Shown here piece by piece: positions 27,558 to 32,420 of a DNA stretch of 32,420 nt. Origin of the DNA: a virus; IMG/VR virus record IMGVR_UViG_3300042898_002394, positions 1 to 32,420 of that record, one strand, 5' to 3'. Made by a program: the position numbers and the translations under genes. The number at the start of each line of letters is the position of its first letter. The first letter of the stretch is position 1. The notes beneath the pieces were generated by a model. That model had not been told where the DNA came from, ran no database searches, and worked only from the letters and a program-made list of their open reading frames with translations.

Positions 27558-28814
27558 TTAGTAACTGAGAACGCCTGCGACGCCCAGAATTCCTTGCGAT
27601 TCACTGTCGAGAATAAACGCCTGGATGATCGGTTCGCTCGTCAGTATCTTAGTGGTGAATGTTGTCCTTGTTATGTCGTGTTGCAGTCCTTGTACGAATA
27701 ATTCGCTGGTAATCGATGTCGATCCTGGCATCGCCTTTGTAACGTTGACCAGGTCGAATATCTCCAGGTCAATGCCGGCGATGTTTCTTGCTACTTGCCC
27801 ATCGTCGACAAGGTTGAGCGTCATCGAATCAATGCGAAGGGTTGCGTCTTTGCGTGATTGCAAGATCATCGTTGCCTGGTTTAGCGATTCTGTATCTGAC
27901 TGCACCAGGATGCCGGTTCTGGCTCCTGAATGGATGAAGTAGTTATCGATCGATGTCTGGTCGCTTACGATCTGGTTTGTTCCATTTAATCTTTGAACCG
28001 AGACGTTATTTACGATCAGGGTGTCGTCAAAGGCTAGGTCAATCTGGGCGTATCCAATTCCTGTGCCGTCGTCGCTGAAAACTGTCGGTGTCGAGTCTGC
28101 GTACTGGCTGACTGTGGTTCTGGAGTAGAAGGTTGCATTTCCTTCTGCGTCCAAGAAGAAGCCACCGAATTCGCTATTTTCTACCGTCTGAATCGCTTCG
28201 AGGACGGTTCGATCTGCTGTTCCTGGATCTGCCTGCATCGTGCTGTCGCCGGCGTTGATATCTCTTTGCGATAATGGCCAATCGACAACATCTAGAAGTT
28301 TGTTGATTCGCGTTCCGCTTAGTTGCCCTGCTCCGGTATCTGGCACTGTGCTAATCGCTGCGTTATTGAGAAGGCGGAAGCCGTCCACGCAATTGAGGAT
28401 CACTCTGGAAACTTCATCGGCTCCAAGCGCGAAGGTGGTGTCGTAGCTGGTGATAAAGCCTGAGAATAAATAATAACGAACGCCTTCGTAATCTGCCCAG
28501 ATTCGAATCTTGCGCAAGGGTACGAGCTTGCCGTAGTAGGGGCCTGCTGTATTGGCCGGGTTCCAGTCGCCGGTTTCGTCCTTAATCTCAACGACGGCCG
28601 TTCCTGCTTCGAATTTGTTCAGGATGCGGTTGCGTCCTCTTCGAATGGATGAGCGCAGAATGATGTCTGAAATGTCGACCGAGTCGTCTGCGTCTGCGAG
28701 CTGCCCTGTTCCTAGTTTGCCCTTGATGGCGTCGTCCAAAGTGAAGGCTGCTGAAATAAATGCCGGGCCGTTCACGAAGTCGATCGATGCTCCGAGCTGT
28801 GGAATGCCTGCCAT
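27558..28814 (-). CDS. Minor tail protein, baseplate/hub-type
   Basis: This encodes 418 residues directly after the tape measure gene (TAATG overlap), the place of distal tail and hub proteins. The sequence has SSIRRGRNRILNKFEAGTAV and the pattern DETGDWNPANTAGPYYGKL-PLRKIRIW near residues 50-110, which I associate with phage minor tail proteins of this type. LNCVDGFRLLN and a mainly beta C-terminal half follow. No separate distal-tail (Dit) gene is seen, so this protein may combine Dit and hub functions. The assignment is by position and sequence character. Confidence 0.72.
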   Translation of the reverse strand: MAGIPQLGASIDFVNGPAFISAAFTLDDAIKGKLGTGQLADADDSVDISDIILRSSIRRGRNRILNKFEAGTAVVEIKDETGDWNPANTAGPYYGKLVPLRKIRIWADYEGVRYYLFSGFITSYDTTFALGADEVSRVILNCVDGFRLLNNAAISTVPDTGAGQLSGTRINKLLDVVDWPLSQRDINAGDSTMQADPGTADRTVLEAIQTVENSEFGGFFLDAEGNATFYSRTTVSQYADSTPTVFSDDGTGIGYAQIDLAFDDTLIVNNVSVQRLNGTNQIVSDQTSIDNYFIHSGARTGILVQSDTESLNQATMILQSRKDATLRIDSMTLNLVDDGQVARNIAGIDLEIFDLVNVTKAMPGSTSITSELFVQGLQHDITRTTFTTKILTSEPIIQAFILDSESQGILGVAGVLSY

Positions 28815-31168
28815 TAGAGTTGGATCGCTGTCTTTGTGATCGCCTGGCCGTTATTTTGGCCCTGGAGAATGGCATTGCGGATCGCGTTGACGAGGTCGCC
28901 CTCGCTGGTAACGCTGCCGTTTACAACGATGTTGACGGTTCCGCCGCCCATCGATCCCATGCGGTTGAGTGGAATTACGGCCTCTGGCCCTGCTTCGCCG
29001 ATCAGCGCTGCTGTGGGGCTGTTAACGATTCCGCCGTCTGCCAATGCGACCATTCCCATTCCCTTGAGCTTGTTCTGTAGGCCCTGGCTGGTGAAGTTGC
29101 CGCCTGCCGATGGGACTGGCACTGGCACTGGCACTGGTGTCGTTGCCTTTGGAATCACTGGCCCGATGAAGCCGGGTTCTCCTGGCTGTTTCGCGGTTGG
29201 AGATGGTGTTATGTATGGCTTGAATCCTGGCGGTAGTGGCGTTCCTGTTACTGGTGCTGGTGTTGCCGGCGCTGCAATCTTTGCTCCTGAAGCTGCGACG
29301 TAGGCGTTAAGAGCTGCGAGCGCGTCTTTCCATGATTGTGCTGCCTGGTTGCCGGGTGTAGGCCAAAGATCGGAAGGGCTGACGCCGTCTGATATTTTCT
29401 TTGCGTAATCGGCGACTTCTTTGTTTGTTAGGCCCCACTTGGTCGCGAGTTTATTGATCTCTTCATCTGAAAGTTTGCCGTCATTTAGCGCTGCGAAGAA
29501 GTCGAGATAAACCTGCGCCTGCGCCTTTGTGACACCCCATTGTGCGGCGAGTGCGTCGACTTCCTTTGTCGAAATCTTTCCGTCGTTGACTGCGAAGATT
29601 GCGCTGGTGTATGCAACCACCGCTTCTTTGCTTATGCCCCACTTCTGCGATAGGACGATTACTTCTTCTGCTGAAATCTTCGAATCTGCAACAACGCCGA
29701 GCAGATCGGTGTATCGCTTGATTGCATCGTTTGCCTTCAGTTGCGCGTCAAGGTTTGCCAGAATTGCTGTGACGCGTGCTGCTTCCTGGATGTTCGCTTG
29801 CTTTACAAGGTTCAGACGTGCTGCTTCGAGTTGGATTGGATCTGTTTCTGTGGTTGGCTTGATTTTAAATTTCGCCAACGCTGCAAGCGCCTTCTGTGTC
29901 TGAATAAGTTTCAGGTCTGCTGCTGTGAGCGCCTTCGTGTTCTTTCCGGCTGTGCCAAGATTAACATTGAGGCCTTTGAGATTTTTGAGGAAGTCGTCAG
30001 TCGTTCCGTTTAATCCGTCAAATGAGAATTCTAATTCTTCGCCGGTGGTTTCTAGTTTGCTCATCTCGCTATTGGCTTTTTTAGTGATGAGGTAAAGGCC
30101 ACCTAGTGAAGCTGCAAATGCAGCGGCTCCTGCTACGGCTGCTGCTACTGAAATTCCGCCTGTTGCGACTGCCTGCGCTGCTGCTGCTCCAAGTGCTGCA
30201 GCTCTGATTGCCTGGTACGCCTTGACCAGTCCTTGTATCGCTGTAACGAATGCGATCACTTTGCCTGCTACGAATGTTGCTGCAAATATCGCGCCAAGTG
30301 TTACGAAGACTTCCTTATGCTTTGCTACAAATGCAAAGACTTTGAAGATTGCAAATCCAAAGCCGACAATGGCTTTGATTGCCTGGGTCATAACAGCGAC
30401 GAGTTTGTTTCCATTTTCGTTCAGGAATGTTTGTATTGCTGGAATGACTTTAGTGATCATCACTGTGAATAATTCTTCAAGCACCGGCATTAGTGCTGTG
30501 CCTAGTGTTTCTTTGGCTTCGTCGAATGCAATGCCGAGGCGCTTCATTCTAAATTCGAAGGTGTTTGCTCTGGTTGCTGCTGCTCCACCGAATTGCTTCT
30601 GAAGAATTCCGAGAACGGCTGCGAAGTCTTTCGTCTTTCTTACGTTTGCATCGATCGGTACGCCGAGTTTGGTTAATGCTCCGAAGTTGCCCTGGGTTGC
30701 TTTCGTGATCGCAGATACTGCTGCCGTCAGATCGATGCCTGAGCCTGCTGAAAGGTCGAGTGCTACTCCTAGTAATCCTTGCGCTTGCGTAATGTCGCCG
30801 GTGACGCCTGCTAATTTGGCAAGCGCTGGCCTTAAGTCGTCATCAACGACTCCGAATGCTCGCTGAGTCTGATCAATATATGACTCGGTTGCTGCGATCG
30901 CTGCGTCTGTCGCGCCTGTGGTGTTCTTGAGTGAATTGGCAAGCAACGCCTGGGATTTTTCATCTGCGATCGCAGCCTTGACTGAATCCACGCCGATCTT
31001 AACTGCGAAGGCTGCGCTGGCTGCAGCTGCAATGCCGAAGGCCTTGCCTACTCTGCCTGCAAACTTATCGAAATTCTTGCCGAGCTTGTTGATATCTCTG
31101 GCTGCTGCCTTGCTGCCCTTATCTGAATATTGGGTAATAATCCGGGCGGTTACTGCGCCTATTGCCAT
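28814..31168 (-). CDS. Tape measure protein
   Basis: This encodes 784 residues, the largest gene, located between the tail chaperone region and the baseplate gene. It has a helical N terminus (AAARDINKLGKNFDKFAGRVG), Ala-rich hydrophobic segments around residues 265-360 that may insert in the host membrane, and charged helices up to residue 600. A Pro/Thr-rich linker precedes a C-terminal GGIVNSPTAALIGEAGPEAV motif found in many tape measure proteins. Three 34-residue repeats (residues 494-590) carry DGKIS-type motifs. It sets tail length, about 115-120 nm if the usual 0.15 nm per residue holds. Confidence 0.9.
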   Translation of the reverse strand: MAIGAVTARIITQYSDKGSKAAARDINKLGKNFDKFAGRVGKAFGIAAAASAAFAVKIGVDSVKAAIADEKSQALLANSLKNTTGATDAAIAATESYIDQTQRAFGVVDDDLRPALAKLAGVTGDITQAQGLLGVALDLSAGSGIDLTAAVSAITKATQGNFGALTKLGVPIDANVRKTKDFAAVLGILQKQFGGAAATRANTFEFRMKRLGIAFDEAKETLGTALMPVLEELFTVMITKVIPAIQTFLNENGNKLVAVMTQAIKAIVGFGFAIFKVFAFVAKHKEVFVTLGAIFAATFVAGKVIAFVTAIQGLVKAYQAIRAAALGAAAAQAVATGGISVAAAVAGAAAFAASLGGLYLITKKANSEMSKLETTGEELEFSFDGLNGTTDDFLKNLKGLNVNLGTAGKNTKALTAADLKLIQTQKALAALAKFKIKPTTETDPIQLEAARLNLVKQANIQEAARVTAILANLDAQLKANDAIKRYTDLLGVVADSKISAEEVIVLSQKWGISKEAVVAYTSAIFAVNDGKISTKEVDALAAQWGVTKAQAQVYLDFFAALNDGKLSDEEINKLATKWGLTNKEVADYAKKISDGVSPSDLWPTPGNQAAQSWKDALAALNAYVAASGAKIAAPATPAPVTGTPLPPGFKPYITPSPTAKQPGEPGFIGPVIPKATTPVPVPVPVPSAGGNFTSQGLQNKLKGMGMVALADGGIVNSPTAALIGEAGPEAVIPLNRMGSMGGGTVNIVVNGSVTSEGDLVNAIRNAILQGQNNGQAITKTAIQL
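29386..29689 (-). repeat. Three 34-residue repeats inside the tape measure gene
   Basis: Translated residues near 494, 528 and 562 start three copies of an unusual module: ADSKISAEEV, NDGKISTKEV and NDGKLSDEEI, each followed by L-A-x-x-W-G-[IVL]-[ST]-K. The 34-residue period is exact. The motif resembles a degenerate EF-hand or dockerin-like helix-loop-helix but lacks a full calcium ligand set. Confidence 0.7.
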
Positions 31169-31174
31169 GCTCGG

Positions 31175-31726
31175 TTATCCCTTCTGTTTCTCTAGATTGG
31201 CTTGCAGGGTCTTCTCTGCGTCGTTCATTGCGGCTCTGATATTGGCATAAATCCGGGGGCGATCGCGATCAATGACGGCCCATATTCCGCGACTGGCTTT
31301 GCGGAAGCGGTCATTTAATACGCCGATCATCTGGCGTCCGGTTCCTTGCCCTGGTGTTCTGCGTCCTGCGACTTCGAAGATAACGCCCGAGGCGGTCTTG
31401 TTTAGGAGTGCGCCTGCGCTAGTGGTGTAATCGGCCCTCACGCGGCCCTCAGAACGGGTTTTAACGATGCCCTGGCGGATTGCCTGTGGATCCCATGCCG
31501 GCCAGCCTTCGCCACCTCTGACGCCCTTGCGTGGGTTCTTTGCCGCCGTCGTTCTCCAGCCACTCATGGGCGGCTTTGTGTCTATCTGGTCTTTCGCTGC
31601 ATTTTCGGCCAAGCGCAGCTCGTCGTTGACGACTTTGTTCAGCCGACGAGCTGCGTCCTTGTCGAATTTCTTCAAGGCGGCACTGGTTTCTTTGATGCCG
31701 CTAATTACAACGACTTCATTGGCCAT
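31175..31726 (-). CDS. HK97 gp10-like protein (putative)
   Basis: This encodes 183 residues with a helical opening (IKETSAALKKFDKDAARRLN), a basic middle with TSAGALLNKTASGVIFEVAGR, and a helical end (RAAMNDAEKTLQANLEK). This arrangement resembles gp10/tail-completion proteins that sit at the head-tail joint. Here it lies between the chaperone and the tape measure, later than usual. The ATG follows AAATAAAC after a distant AAGGAGAAG, and the chaperone frameshift extension overlaps its first codons. Confidence 0.55.
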   Translation of the reverse strand: MANEVVVISGIKETSAALKKFDKDAARRLNKVVNDELRLAENAAKDQIDTKPPMSGWRTTAAKNPRKGVRGGEGWPAWDPQAIRQGIVKTRSEGRVRADYTTSAGALLNKTASGVIFEVAGRRTPGQGTGRQMIGVLNDRFRKASRGIWAVIDRDRPRIYANIRAAMNDAEKTLQANLEKQKG

Positions 31727-32131
31727 GTTTATTTGCCGCCTTTGTCTTCTCCTTAAGATAAATCACGATCGCTTCAAGGATGCCGTCTGGTGCATCCATT
31801 AATGAAATCGGATCTATTCCTGTTTCCACAGAAACTGCTGCTATTGAATAGGTCAGGCTATCTCTGTGGATTCTGAATTTGGGTCTGTGTCTAGTTGCAC
31901 TCCTTCAAGCGTATCTAAGAACTCCGGGCCGAATGGTTTTACAACGACTCCGTTTGCTCTCAATGCAAGCCACCCGAGATAATAAATATGTTCGAGTTTC
32001 TGCTCTTCGCCGATGAGTTTGGCTAGGCCTTTGCCGTACTTCTGTTCGAAGTCGACGATGATGCGTGGTCGTAATGAGAACGTTTTCTCCACGCCATCAG
32101 TCGTCTTGACTTTGATATTTAATCCATCCAT
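31716..32131 (-). CDS. Tail assembly chaperone, long form by -1 frameshift (G/GT type)
   Basis: Ribosomes that slip at CCCAAAT (31883-31877) leave the short frame and continue in the -1 frame, reading FRIHRDSLTYSIAAVSVETG, then DPISLMDAPDGILEAIVIYL, to a TGA at 31718-31716. The product has 138 residues. In siphoviruses the long form bridges the tape measure protein and tail tube subunits while the short form coats the rest. The extension shows clear protein-like sequence and fills an otherwise empty gap. It overlaps the next gene by 11 bases. Confidence 0.8.
31853..32131 (-). CDS. Tail assembly chaperone, short form (G type)
   Basis: This encodes 92 residues: MDGLNIKVKTTDGVEKTFSL, a VDFEQKYGKGLAKL helix, HIYYLGWLALRANG and an acidic end. 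It lies between the tail tube genes and the tape measure, where siphoviruses encode the chaperones that organise tail assembly. The ATG follows ATAGGGGGAAACAAAG. The slippery heptamer near its 3' end allows the long form listed separately. Confidence 0.82.
   Translation of the reverse strand: MDGLNIKVKTTDGVEKTFSLRPRIIVDFEQKYGKGLAKLIGEEQKLEHIYYLGWLALRANGVVVKPFGPEFLDTLEGVQLDTDPNSESTEIA
31877..31883 (-). promoter_or_regulatory. -1 ribosomal frameshift site CCCAAAT
   Basis: On the minus strand C-CCA-AAT fits the X-XXY-YYZ slippery rule. In the zero frame the P- and A-site codons are CCA and AAT, and after slippage they are CCC and AAA. It lies nine codons before the zero-frame stop (31855-31853). 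Confidence 0.8.
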
Positions 32132-32152
32132 CTTTGTTTCCCCCTATTTTCT

Positions 32153-32420
32153 TTAGGATGTTGCTTTGGTAATTGCGCCGGAGATCGGCCAAGTCACACT
32201 TGCAGTTGCTAATTCACCGACGGATCCATTTAGAGGAGTCCATTCTGAAACAAGCGCTGAAAATGTGTATTGCGGATTTACTGCTGTTGTTGTTCCTGCT
32301 ACTGGCTTTGCTACTACGCTGACTGCTGTTCCAAGCAACGGATAGATTGTTTGCTCGACTGCTGATGTTGCGTAGTCCTGGTGAAATTCGAACGTTACAG
32401 AATTGTCTGCAAGTCCGGCC
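32153..32420 (-). CDS. Tail tube protein paralogue 2, C-terminal part (cut by window edge)
   Basis: This is the distal part of the tail gene whose start is at 261-263. Joining the ends through the 120-base repeat gives one uninterrupted 135-codon frame, ending with GELATASVTWPISGAITKAT and TAA (32155-32153). The C-terminal block is nearly identical to that of the paralogue at 263-673, supporting duplication. The central region (VAGTTTAVNPQYTFSALVSE) is where the two differ most. Confidence 0.75.
   Translation of the reverse strand, partial: AGLADNSVTFEFHQDYATSAVEQTIYPLLGTAVSVVAKPVAGTTTAVNPQYTFSALVSEWTPLNGSVGELATASVTWPISGAITKATS
32301..32420. repeat. Terminal direct repeat, right copy
   Basis: This is identical to bases 4-123. 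With a period of 32,297 bp it closes the sequence into a circle and joins the two parts of the split tail tube gene in frame. Confidence 0.9.

Overview
The window is an essentially complete, circularly closed genome of a tailed, siphovirus-type bacteriophage. The last 120 bases (32301-32420) repeat bases 4-123 exactly, and one tail gene runs across the junction in frame. The unique genome is therefore about 32,297 bp. A WhiB-family regulator, a protein fold confined to Actinobacteria and their phages, points to an actinobacterial host. Moderate GC content and the compact gene set would suit an aquatic actinobacterium, but that is inference. I see no integrase, excisionase or immunity repressor, and no DNA polymerase, so the phage looks virulent and dependent on the host replisome.

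Layout. Nearly all genes lie on the minus strand and are read from high to low coordinates, with ATGA, TAATG or GTGA overlaps indicating long co-transcribed runs. The early/replication block runs from about 19230 down to 11020: a small membrane protein, a PD-(D/E)XK resolvase-like nuclease, WhiB fused to a helix-turn-helix, a transglycosylase-like protein, a Cas4/RecB-like Fe-S nuclease, a possible ssDNA-binding protein, a primase-helicase, a zinc-finger/HTH protein and endonuclease VII. Just downstream of the primase-helicase gene is a 150-bp repeat-rich region with DnaA boxes, the best candidate for a replication origin. The packaging and head block follows (11032 to 875): HNH nuclease, ParB-methyltransferase fusion, small and large terminase, a small membrane protein, portal, a multi-domain head protease, major capsid protein, a glycosyltransferase, and connector/completion proteins.

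The tail block begins with two tandem tail-tube paralogues, the second split by the window ends. It continues from 32420 downwards with a tail-assembly chaperone that has a canonical -1 frameshift site, a gp10-like protein, the tape measure, a baseplate/hub protein, a repeat-containing fibre and three AT-rich paralogous fibre-tip-like proteins. Next come the lysis genes (CHAP endolysin and holin candidates) and a sugar cassette with two glycosyltransferases and a nucleotide-sugar epimerase/dehydratase.

The only plus-strand operon (19478-20899) carries seven small genes, including a ribbon-helix-helix DNA-binding protein and two membrane proteins. It faces the sugar cassette across a perfect 13-bp-stem bidirectional terminator, and it diverges from the early block across a 249-bp intergenic region with another DnaA box and a candidate promoter.

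The most interesting points are the iteron/DnaA-box region, a truncated tRNA-like element, the WhiB-HTH fusion, the nested start in the head protease, the chaperone frameshift, the AT-rich fibre trio, and a signal-peptide-like extension upstream of the transglycosylase that lacks any ordinary start codon.
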